Positions 1 to 5,605 of a stretch of 5,605 bases of DNA are shown one piece after another. Source of the stretch: Actinomycetota bacterium. Its GTDB lineage: Bacteria > Actinomycetota > Coriobacteriia > Anaerosomatales > Anaerosomataceae. Made by a program: the position numbers and the translations under genes. The notes beneath the pieces are model-generated. The model ran no database searches. It was not told the DNA's origin and saw only the letters and a list, made by a program, of their open reading frames with translations. Location of the stretch: NCBI GenBank assembly GCA_011372845.1, contig DSAI01000191.1, positions 1-5,605 of the forward strand, in the 5' to 3' direction. Position 1 is the first letter of the stretch, and each line of letters begins with the position of its first letter.

Positions 1-1
1 C

Positions 2-97
2 AAGCCAGGCGCTCAAGGGATGGTCAAGCTGAAGGTACTGCGCTACAACAGTAAGTGGAACGACCACTGGGGATCACGGTTCGCCGAAGCAGCCTGA
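2..97 (+). CDS. 3' end of an unrecognised gene (partial)
   Basis: The second forward frame is open from the window edge to a TGA at 95-97 and gives 31 residues; the other two forward frames stop at 32 and 54. The peptide is basic and aromatic-rich, containing VLRYNSKWNDHWGSRF and ending AEAA. About 70% of its codons end in G or C, like the clear genes nearby, which argues for real coding. No start is visible, so the gene begins before the window. It converges on tyrS with a 60-base gap. I do not recognise the family, and 31 residues is too little to assign a fold or role. It could still be a chance open stretch; an intact upstream reading frame would settle it. Confidence 0.5.
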   Translation, partial: KPGAQGMVKLKVLRYNSKWNDHWGSRFAEAA

Positions 98-99
98 TG

Positions 100-112
100 T
101 CTCAGTTTGAGA
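100..112. other. Small hairpin in the convergent gap before tyrS
   Basis: TCTCA, a 3-base GTT loop, then TGAGA form a perfect 5-bp stem. Two wobble pairs can extend it outward. It lies just after the stop at 97 and about 45 bases beyond the tyrS stop on the other strand. No T-run follows on either strand and the stem is not GC-rich, so it is a weak candidate for a shared 3'-end structure and not a convincing intrinsic terminator. Confidence 0.25.
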
Positions 113-157
113 TGCTTCCAGGGATGAATCGTGACTATTCTCGATCCTACCGGTCAT

Positions 158-1366
158 TCACGCCTGTATCCTGGCGAAACGACGCTTGCCGACCTGCAAG
201 ACCCTTCCTTCCAGGCTGGACCACGGCACATCGAAGACCCCGTCCGGAAGATCGACGGCAACGCCATCGATACGCACAGCTCCGGCAACGATAAGCCTAC
301 GCGCCTCCGATGTGGTGGGCGCGAGCGCGGCCAGTTTGATCACCGCAGGGAGATGGACCGTCTCTCCGTGCTCCACATGGACCACACGAGCATCGTCGGG
401 TATCTCATGGCGCTTGAAGATCGCATCGAACGCAGCCTCTGAGCCGTGGGCCGCTCCCTCGTCGTGGTACAGCGCCACGATCTCACGCGCCAGCCGGCGC
501 TTCATCTCGTTAGGGTGCACGTCGCCCGCCGCCAGACCGGCCTCGAGCGAGTCAATCTCATCCACTGGCAGTCCCGTGCAAAGCCTGTAGTACTTGACCA
601 TCAGCTCATCGGGGATCGACATGACCTTGCCGAACATCTCGTCCGCCGCATCGGTCAGGCCGATGTAGTTGCCGTAGCTCTTGCTCATCTTCTGCACCCC
701 GTCGGTGCCTTCCAGTAACGGGAGCGTCAGACATACTTGCGGCTCGAGGCCCATCTTCTCCATGAGCTCACGACCTGCAAGCAGGTTGAACAGCTGATCG
801 GTGCCTCCGAGTTCCACGTCGGCCCGGATCGCGACCGAGTCGTATGCCTGAGCCATCGGGTAGAGCAGCTCGTGGAGCGAGATGCCCACGCCCTCGCGGT
901 AGCGCTTCTGGAAGTCGTCGCGCTCCATGATTCGGGCGACGGTGAACTGGCTCGTGAGGCGAAGGACGTCGGCGAAACCGAGCGGCGCCAACCACTCGGA
1001 GTTGCGGCGCATCGTGGTCTTGTCCGGGTCGAGGACCTTGAACGCCTGCTCTATATATGTGGCAGCGTTCTCTTCGATCTGTTCAGGAGTGAGTGCGGGC
1101 CTCGTGGTGCTGCGGCCCGACGGGTCACCGATCAGCGCGGTGAAGTCGCCGATGATCAACACGACCGTGTGGCCGAGGTCCTGGAACTGGCGCAGCTTGC
1201 GCAGTGGCACCGCGTGGCCGAGATGCAGGTCTGGGGCGGTGGGGTCCACGCCGAGCTTCACAACGAGTTGCCGACCGCTCTCCAGTTTGGTAGCGAGGGC
1301 CTGCGCCGGCACGATGTCGGCGGCACCGCTCGCGATGGTCCTCATCTGCTCCTCTACGGCACGCAC
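158..1366 (-). CDS. tyrS: Tyrosyl-tRNA synthetase (class I)
   Basis: This cytoplasmic enzyme activates tyrosine with ATP and transfers it to tRNA-Tyr. The 402-residue product is full length for bacterial TyrRS. The class I HIGH motif appears as HLGH (48-51), preceded by the family stretch DPTAPDL. IGDFTALIGDPSGRS follows at about 72-86. The tyrosine-pocket pattern Y169-x3-Q173-x2-D176 is intact, as are GGTDQLFN (187-194) and KMSKS (226-230). An S4-type RNA-binding domain occupies about 338-400. The start chosen is GTG at 1366, because the resulting VEEQM segment matches the usual N-terminus of the family, although no good Shine-Dalgarno sequence precedes it. An alternative is ATG at 1345 (residue 8), with GAGGAG only 3 bases upstream. 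The gene is divergent from the penicillin-binding protein gene. I see no T-box leader. All catalytic motifs are present and nothing suggests damage. Confidence 0.97.
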   Translation of the reverse strand: MRAVEEQMRTIASGAADIVPAQALATKLESGRQLVVKLGVDPTAPDLHLGHAVPLRKLRQFQDLGHTVVLIIGDFTALIGDPSGRSTTRPALTPEQIEENAATYIEQAFKVLDPDKTTMRRNSEWLAPLGFADVLRLTSQFTVARIMERDDFQKRYREGVGISLHELLYPMAQAYDSVAIRADVELGGTDQLFNLLAGRELMEKMGLEPQVCLTLPLLEGTDGVQKMSKSYGNYIGLTDAADEMFGKVMSIPDELMVKYYRLCTGLPVDEIDSLEAGLAAGDVHPNEMKRRLAREIVALYHDEGAAHGSEAAFDAIFKRHEIPDDARVVHVEHGETVHLPAVIKLAALAPTTSEARRLIVAGAVRIDGVAVDLPDGVFDVPWSSLEGRVLQVGKRRFARIQA

Positions 1367-1398
1367 GGTACCCGATCACGCATCCTCTCGAATCCGGC

Positions 1399-1413
1399 CC
1401 GTTACCGAAACGG
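1399..1413. other. Short stem-loop in the tyrS leader
   Basis: CCGTT and AACGG flank a 5-base loop, giving a perfect 5-bp stem about 33 bases before the tyrS GTG. If transcription starts near 1445, it would sit inside a leader of roughly 79 bases. It is too small to be a T-box or a recognisable riboswitch and could be chance. It is noted because it is the only evident structure in that leader. Confidence 0.2.
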
Positions 1414-1449
1414 CACGGCTGTGCGGTGGTGTGGCCCGCTGATTGCAGG

Positions 1450-1463
1450 TCATACTAGCATGA
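1450..1463. promoter_or_regulatory. Near-perfect 14-bp palindrome, possible operator
   Basis: The sequence TCATACTAGCATGA equals its reverse complement except at one symmetric pair (12 of 14 positions), centred on CTAG. It covers the proposed tyrS -10 element, where a dimeric repressor could block transcription. No regulator gene lies nearby and I do not recognise the motif as a known operator. A palindrome this size can occur by chance. Confidence 0.3.
1452..1460 (-). promoter_or_regulatory. Candidate extended -10 promoter for tyrS
   Basis: Read on the - strand, this site is TGCTAGTAT. It has the TGn extension followed by TAGTAT, four of six matches to TATAAT. No good TTGACA-like box lies 16-18 bases further upstream, which is tolerable for an extended -10 promoter. 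It would start transcription near 1445, leaving a leader of about 79 bases before the GTG at 1366. It lies within the divergent gap and inside a near-palindrome (1450-1463). The assignment rests on sequence match and position only. Confidence 0.4.
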
Positions 1464-1486
1464 TGCAACCAGCCCGCTGGCCTTCG

Positions 1487-1511
1487 TGCGGTACAGTATG
1501 CCCGTACCGCA
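1487..1511. promoter_or_regulatory. Perfect 8-bp inverted repeat upstream of the penicillin-binding protein gene
   Basis: TGCGGTAC (1487-1494) is repeated in inverted form as GTACCGCA (1504-1511) with a 9-base spacer. It ends 42 bases before the ATG at 1554. The left arm overlaps a weak -10-like hexamer, TACAGT (1492-1497), with no clear -35. It could be an operator for a dimeric regulator of either divergent gene. If transcribed, it could instead be an 8-bp RNA hairpin in the leader. Nothing in the window tells the two apart. Confidence 0.4.
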
Positions 1512-1539
1512 TCCGGAGGCCGCTCTCTCTGAAGACCAC

Positions 1540-1544
1540 GAGGA
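1540..1544 (+). promoter_or_regulatory. Ribosome binding site of the penicillin-binding protein gene
   Basis: GAGGA lies 9 bases before the ATG at 1554. It supports that ATG as the start, which places the whole Arg/Pro-rich tail inside the protein. Confidence 0.6.
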
Positions 1545-1553
1545 CACACGACC

Positions 1554-4262
1554 ATGAGCGCATACGACGACCAGAGGCCACGGCCACGGCCACGGCCACG
1601 GCCACGCCCCCAGCCCCGCAAGAAAGCCGCAGGGGCATCAGCCGGCGGCGTGAAGCGTACGCCACCCTCGAAGAGGCGCGCGAGGGCCGACGCGAACCGT
1701 TCGTCTACCACGCGTCGCACGCAGCCCCCTTCGGCAGGGCGGAAGACGCGCGAAGCCCAGACGCCACGCCAGCAGGCTGGCTCGGGGCGTCCGCGACCTG
1801 CCGCGGAACGGGGCCGCGTCCGGAAGCCGCTGTCCAGGGGCCGCCGGATATGGCGTGTCGTGTGGCGCACCGGCCTCCTGGTCTTCCTGGTGATGCTGCT
1901 GGCCGGGGGCATCGCGGGTTGTATCGCATACGAACGCCTCACCGAGGATCTTCCAGACCTTTCGGGCACCACTGAGCCGCTTGCGGAGACCAGTGTGATC
2001 TACGATCGCAACGGCGACGTGCTTGTGGAGCTGCACGCGGAGCAGAACCGCACGTACGTGCCGCTCGCGAGCATACCGGTGCAGCTCCGTCAGGCGATCA
2101 TATCGACCGAAGACCAGCGATTCTACGAACATGAGGGCGTGGACCCCTGGGGCATTGCGCGCGCCCTGTGGGTGAACGTCACACAAGGCAAGCACCACGG
2201 CGGCTCCACGATCACTCAGCAGTACGTGGTCAACACGCTTATCGAACGCGAGGACACGCTCGCGCGGAAGGTCAAGGAAGCGATTCTCGCATACCAGCTC
2301 GAATCTCAGTTCACGAAGGACGAGATACTCGAGAAGTACCTCAACACGATCTACTTCGGACATGGCGCGTACGGTGTGCAGGCCGCGGCGGTCACGTACT
2401 TCGGTAAGGACGTGAGCGACCTGACGACAGCCGAGTGCGCGATGATCGGGGGGCTGCTCAGGTCGCCGGGCGGGTACTCTCCGCGTATCGACCCGGAGGC
2501 GGCCAAGGCGCGCCGCGATACGGTCCTCGGGCAGATGCTCTCCCTCGGCTATCTCGATCAGGCCACCCATGACGCGGCGGTAGCCGAGCCGTTCACCCTG
2601 GCGGCCCCTGCCCCCACGGCCACCATCGCCCCGTACTTCGTGGAATGGGTCAAGCAGACCCTGATCGATGAGCACGGGCCTGACGCCGTGTACAAGGGCG
2701 GACTGCACGTGGAGACGACCCTCGACCCGGCCGCTCAGGCCGCCGCCGAGGAGGCCATCGCGTCTGTGCTGGACCAGCCGGACGATCCCTCGGCGGCGCT
2801 CGTGTCGCTCGATCCGCGCACCGGTGAGGTCGTGGCGCTCGTGGGCGGCAAGGACTTCGACACCCAGCAGTTCAACGTGGCGGTGCAGGGCAAACGTCAG
2901 CCAGGCTCGTCGTTCAAGCCGTTCGTGCTGGTCACGGCGCTCCAGGAGGGCATCTCTCCCGAGCAGACATACGAGAGTTCGGCGGGCTCGTTTGCGATAC
3001 CGGGTGGGCAGACATGGAAGGTCTCAGGCTACTCGGGCGGCGGGCCCATGCGTCTCCGCGTCGCCACCGAAAAGTCCATCAACTCCGTCTATGCGCAACT
3101 CATCCTGGCCGTAGGCGCCGATAATGTCGCCGAGACGGCTAAGAGCATGGGCATCGAAACGCCGATCAAGGCCGTACCATCGATCGCGCTCGGCGCGCAG
3201 GAAGTGACCCCGCTCGAGATGGCCTCGGCGTACGGCACGCTTGCCAACGCCGGCGTCCACGTTCCCGCACACGGGATCACCCGCGTCACATCGATCGATG
3301 GCGAGGTGCTCTTCGAGGCCCCGACCACCGGGACAGAGGTCATCTCGCCAGCCGTGGCGTACGTGACGACGGACCTGCTCAAGGGCGTCATCTCGCGCGG
3401 GACCGGCACGGCCGCGAAAATCGGCCGCCCCGCGGCGGGCAAGACCGGCACCACGCAGGAGTACCGCGACGCCTGGTTCGTGGGATACACTCCACAGCTT
3501 TCCACCGCCGTGTGGATCGGGTACACCGAAGGACAAATAGAGATGACGAACGTCCACGGGAGGAAGGTCACCGGCGGATCCTTCCCCGCGCAGATATGGG
3601 CCGGCTTCATGAAGACGGCGCTCGCGGACGTGGAGGCCATGGACTTCGCACGGCCCCGAGGCGTCACCTCGGCGACCATCTGCCTCGAGACGGGCATGTT
3701 GGCGGCCGAGCACTGCCCGGAGACCGGGTCGGCGATCTTCCTCGCCGAGTCGCTCCCCGCCGAGTGCGAGCTCCATGCCGAACCCGAGGTGGTGGACGTG
3801 CCCAACCTCATCGGGACCCAGAAGGTGGACGCGTTGGCGACCCTCACCGAGCTGGGGCTCATCGCCCAGGTGGAGGGGCAGCCGGTCGCGGGCGTACCGG
3901 CGGGCATGGTGGCCGACCAGTCACCCAGGTACGGCGAGCAGGTGCCGCCGGGATCGACCATCGGCATCATCGTGTCCTCGGGACCGCCCAAGACCGAGCC
4001 ACCGGTGGCGTCCTTCACATACCTGCCCGAGGATATCCGCGTTGGCGAACCGGTCGAGTTCGACGGGACCGGATCCAGCGACCCCGACGGCGAGATCGTG
4101 AAGTGGTACTGGGAGTTCGGACCCGGCCCGGATGCGAACGCCGAGGGCGAGACGGCGACCTACACATTCGAGAGCGTGGGCACGTATACCGTCACGCTCT
4201 GGGTGACGGATGACACCGGCCTGGTTTCGAGTAATCCACTCGAGATAGAGGTCAAGCCTTAG
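1554..4262 (+). CDS. Bifunctional class A penicillin-binding protein (PBP1A/PonA family) with C-terminal PASTA and PKD domains
   Basis: This 902-residue membrane-anchored enzyme polymerises lipid II into glycan strands and cross-links their peptides outside the membrane. Residues 1-98 form a basic cytoplasmic tail with about 25 Arg and six RP repeats (8-19). One membrane helix spans about 107-126. The GT51 glycosyltransferase keeps its motifs: EDQRFYEHEG with catalytic E186, GGSTITQQ (216-223), RKVKE (238-242), KDEILEKYLN (255-264) and RRDTVL (320-325). The transpeptidase has SSFK with nucleophile S452, SIN (508-510) and KTGT (630-633). A linker with C710, C721 and C738 resembles the usual PBP1A post-catalytic segment. 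A PASTA domain (about 746-810, starting VVDVPNLIG) and a PKD domain (about 817-902, with SSDPDGEIVKWYWEFGPG) complete it. PASTA is a known C-terminal addition in Gram-positive PBPs; PKD there is uncommon to my knowledge. All active-site motifs are intact, so it should be functional. Confidence 0.96.
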   Translation: MSAYDDQRPRPRPRPRPRPQPRKKAAGASAGGVKRTPPSKRRARADANRSSTTRRTQPPSAGRKTREAQTPRQQAGSGRPRPAAERGRVRKPLSRGRRIWRVVWRTGLLVFLVMLLAGGIAGCIAYERLTEDLPDLSGTTEPLAETSVIYDRNGDVLVELHAEQNRTYVPLASIPVQLRQAIISTEDQRFYEHEGVDPWGIARALWVNVTQGKHHGGSTITQQYVVNTLIEREDTLARKVKEAILAYQLESQFTKDEILEKYLNTIYFGHGAYGVQAAAVTYFGKDVSDLTTAECAMIGGLLRSPGGYSPRIDPEAAKARRDTVLGQMLSLGYLDQATHDAAVAEPFTLAAPAPTATIAPYFVEWVKQTLIDEHGPDAVYKGGLHVETTLDPAAQAAAEEAIASVLDQPDDPSAALVSLDPRTGEVVALVGGKDFDTQQFNVAVQGKRQPGSSFKPFVLVTALQEGISPEQTYESSAGSFAIPGGQTWKVSGYSGGGPMRLRVATEKSINSVYAQLILAVGADNVAETAKSMGIETPIKAVPSIALGAQEVTPLEMASAYGTLANAGVHVPAHGITRVTSIDGEVLFEAPTTGTEVISPAVAYVTTDLLKGVISRGTGTAAKIGRPAAGKTGTTQEYRDAWFVGYTPQLSTAVWIGYTEGQIEMTNVHGRKVTGGSFPAQIWAGFMKTALADVEAMDFARPRGVTSATICLETGMLAAEHCPETGSAIFLAESLPAECELHAEPEVVDVPNLIGTQKVDALATLTELGLIAQVEGQPVAGVPAGMVADQSPRYGEQVPPGSTIGIIVSSGPPKTEPPVASFTYLPEDIRVGEPVEFDGTGSSDPDGEIVKWYWEFGPGPDANAEGETATYTFESVGTYTVTLWVTDDTGLVSSNPLEIEVKP
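1576..1605 (+). repeat. Five tandem copies of GGCCAC
   Basis: Five perfect head-to-tail copies of a 6-base unit lie in frame near the start of the penicillin-binding protein gene and encode the core of its RP repeat (residues 8-19). Because the unit is two codons, slippage would add or remove RP pairs without shifting the frame. The repeat lies in the cytoplasmic tail, so length change would not touch the catalytic domains. Confidence 0.9.
4227..4243. other. 6-bp inverted repeat in the 3' end of the penicillin-binding protein gene
   Basis: TCGAGT and ACTCGA flank the 5-base loop AATCC, and wobble pairs can lengthen the stem to about 9 bp. The element is inside the PKD-coding end and about 43 bases beyond the stop of the converging U32 gene. 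It might serve as a 3'-end structure for that transcript. Neither side has a T-run, so I do not call it a terminator. Confidence 0.25.
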
Positions 4263-4285
4263 TCGGCGGCGTCCCTTATGGCCCA
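4263..4285. other. Convergent junction of 23 bases
   Basis: This is all that separates the penicillin-binding protein stop (TAG, 4260-4262) from the U32 gene stop (TAG on the - strand, 4288-4286). There is no hairpin with a T-run here, and no room for one. Each transcript must therefore end within, or read into, the opposing gene, or rely on Rho. Confidence 0.7.
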
Positions 4286-5605
4286 CTAACGGAGACCGCG
4301 GTAGAAGTGCCCGCTCGTCGCCGGCGTGATGAGAGCCTCACCGGGCGCGGCGGCCCCGGACACCACAGACGCCACGACCGACGTGAACGTCCGCACCACC
4401 TCCGCGGCGCGCTGTGCGCCTTCGTCGCTGAAGTCCAGACGGACGGCTGCGACACCCGCCGCGACGACCTCATCCAGCGCCCGGGACAGGTCGAGTGTCA
4501 CGGAGTTCATGATGTGCGACCTGCCAGACGGATCGGTGGTCACCGGGAACTCGTACCCTTTCTGGTCGCGGAGGCGCCACCATCCAGCGCGTCGCGCGCA
4601 CGTGCCGCATTTCCGGCCGCATGACCCCGCAGCCATCAGCACGCACTGCTCGGCCACCATCAGCTCGATGCGTCCCCACACGAGCGCGCCGACGGGTACG
4701 GTCGAGGATGCTGCCACTTCGGCAAGCTGACGCCCGCTGAGCTCCGGAGACGCCCACACCAGGCTCGCTCCAAGACGACCCAAGGCCTCCACCGAGTACG
4801 CGTTCACCGTGTTGAGCGGCCAGTCGGCCTCGACGGGCGCAATAGGCCCGTGTGCGCCGAGAGGCCCCAGATTGCCGGTGAGGAACGGCCCGCCGGCGGC
4901 CATGTCTAAGGCCCATGGCATCTCATCCGGCCACACCACGCGCGGAAGCAGCGGGTGGATCCGCGGGGGAAGATCGTCCGGCGTCTGCCCGGCGTGGACG
5001 CGCAGCCACACCCTGTCCGCGCCCGCCTCGACACATGCGGCGGCGGTGGCCGCGTCCCATGCCGTGGCAACCACGAGCGGGACACTGGTGCCCGCACCGT
5101 GCCTACGCGCACCCGGGAGCGATGGCGGAACGGGATGGCTGCGCGAACGGTGGGCCCACGGCCCGAGACGCGCCTCATCGAGCTTGCCGAGGGCCTCACG
5201 CCTCGCCGCGTGAAGCTTGGAGTACCCCATCCCCGCACCGGCCTCCAGATCGATCTCCCAACGCCCGGGACGATACCCGGAACCGCCCATGCGGCCCACA
5301 TGTTCCACAATCTCGTCCATGCCGATCGCCTTGGTGCGCGCCGCCTCGACCGGCTCCCCTTCTGCGTCGGCGGCATGCCCTGCAGCCGAAACGGTCACCG
5401 ACAGCGGTTCCCCTATGCGCGCCTTCACGCGGATATCCACGGGAACCGCGTTCCGATCGGTCGTGGCTCCCTGGCCGTACGTTCGCCGGGCCGCGTCGAG
5501 AAGCGTTGCATTGGCAACCCGGAACACCCTGTCTCCGGGCAGCACCTGTCGCTCGACGTCCAGGGATACCGTCGATCCAGCCGGCGCCGACCACGCCCTC
5601 GAACC
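4286..5605 (-). CDS. U32 family protein with DUF3656 (collagenase-like) domain, 5' end missing
   Basis: The frame is open from the window edge (5605) to the stop, giving the last 439 residues. A GTG at 5545 lies inside a continuing reading frame and is not taken as the start. Residues about 55-145 (counted from 5605) match the DUF3656 domain, ending in the typical KLHAARREALGKLDEARL. The following half resembles U32: NTVNAYSVEAL (265-275), SPELSGRQL (286-294), GRIELMVAEQC (311-321), DQKGYEFPV (347-355), and the family-typical ending SGHFYRGLR (431-439). The N-terminal U32 region lies outside. Related U32/DUF3656 proteins include E. coli RlhA, needed for hydroxylation of 23S rRNA C2501; most others carry only the label 'peptidase'. 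The role here is therefore unknown, with RNA modification a reasonable inference. Cysteines C321, C329, C333 and C336 cluster. The Cys I expect before Arg in the later (C)R-x-H-I motif is Gly361. Confidence 0.88.
   Translation of the reverse strand, partial: GSRAWSAPAGSTVSLDVERQVLPGDRVFRVANATLLDAARRTYGQGATTDRNAVPVDIRVKARIGEPLSVTVSAAGHAADAEGEPVEAARTKAIGMDEIVEHVGRMGGSGYRPGRWEIDLEAGAGMGYSKLHAARREALGKLDEARLGPWAHRSRSHPVPPSLPGARRHGAGTSVPLVVATAWDAATAAACVEAGADRVWLRVHAGQTPDDLPPRIHPLLPRVVWPDEMPWALDMAAGGPFLTGNLGPLGAHGPIAPVEADWPLNTVNAYSVEALGRLGASLVWASPELSGRQLAEVAASSTVPVGALVWGRIELMVAEQCVLMAAGSCGRKCGTCARRAGWWRLRDQKGYEFPVTTDPSGRSHIMNSVTLDLSRALDEVVAAGVAAVRLDFSDEGAQRAAEVVRTFTSVVASVVSGAAAPGEALITPATSGHFYRGLR

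Noticed and set aside
98..157. Intrinsic terminator between the first partial gene and tyrS
   Set aside because: The only hairpin (100-112) has a 5-bp stem that is not GC-rich and no T-run on either strand.
1367..1553. Possible T-box riboswitch upstream of tyrS
   Set aside because: I looked for the conserved T-box (AGGGTGGNACCGCG-like) and an antiterminator on the - strand and saw neither. The available leader of about 80 bases is too short for a typical one.
737..1975. Long + strand open frame of 412 codons, antisense to tyrS and running into the PBP gene
   Set aside because: It overlaps two confidently identified genes on the wrong strand or frame. Its product is rich in Arg, His and Gly with no recognisable domain, as expected for a shadow frame in GC-rich DNA.
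1638..2708. - strand open frame of 356 codons opposite the PBP glycosyltransferase region
   Set aside because: The + strand here carries intact GT51 motifs, and the - strand product shows no domain or motif. It is a GC-rich antisense shadow.
3089..4018. - strand open frame of 309 codons opposite the PBP transpeptidase and PASTA regions
   Set aside because: It is rich in Ser, Pro, Ala and Val with no motif, and lies entirely opposite well-supported coding sequence.
3512..4213. + strand open frame of 233 codons in another frame of the PBP gene
   Set aside because: It is an Arg/Gly-rich frameshifted reading of the PBP gene, whose own frame is continuous through PASTA and PKD, so no frameshift or nested gene is implied.
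5543..5545. GTG at 5545 as the start of the U32 gene
   Set aside because: The same frame stays open for 20 more codons to the window edge, and the protein would begin without its N-terminal U32 domain. The gene is better read as cut by the window.

Overview
The window is GC-rich, by eye well above 60% G+C with third codon positions mostly G or C. It carries an ordinary, densely packed bacterial chromosomal segment with no sign of a mobile element, phage or CRISPR array. The class A penicillin-binding protein has PASTA and PKD modules, a long Arg/Pro-rich cytoplasmic tail and no outer-membrane docking domain. Together with a GTG-initiated TyrS and a DUF3656-type U32 protein, this fits a single-membrane, high-GC bacterium. 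My inference is Actinomycetota, perhaps an anaerobic Coriobacteriia-like lineage. That placement is a guess from gene character, not from any search.

Layout. (1) Bases 2-97, + strand: the last 31 codons of a gene that begins before the window; product not recognised. (2) A 60-base tail-to-tail gap (98-157) with one small hairpin. (3) tyrS, tyrosyl-tRNA synthetase, - strand (158-1366). (4) A 187-base divergent control region (1367-1553). It holds a plausible extended -10 promoter for tyrS inside a near-perfect 14-bp palindrome, and a perfect 8-bp inverted repeat upstream of the next gene. (5) A bifunctional class A penicillin-binding protein, + strand (1554-4262). It has an in-frame hexanucleotide repeat at its N-terminus and a PASTA plus PKD C-terminus. 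(6) A 23-base convergent junction. (7) The C-terminal 439 residues of a U32/DUF3656 protein, - strand (4286-5605), whose start lies beyond the window.

Functional picture. tyrS charges tRNA-Tyr. The penicillin-binding protein polymerises and cross-links peptidoglycan. The U32 protein belongs to a family whose studied members include RNA-hydroxylation factors. The three genes are adjacent but arranged divergently and convergently, so nothing here indicates a shared operon or pathway. The most unusual element is the penicillin-binding protein's C-terminus, where a PKD beta-sandwich follows a PASTA domain. I found no convincing evidence of a wholly new system.
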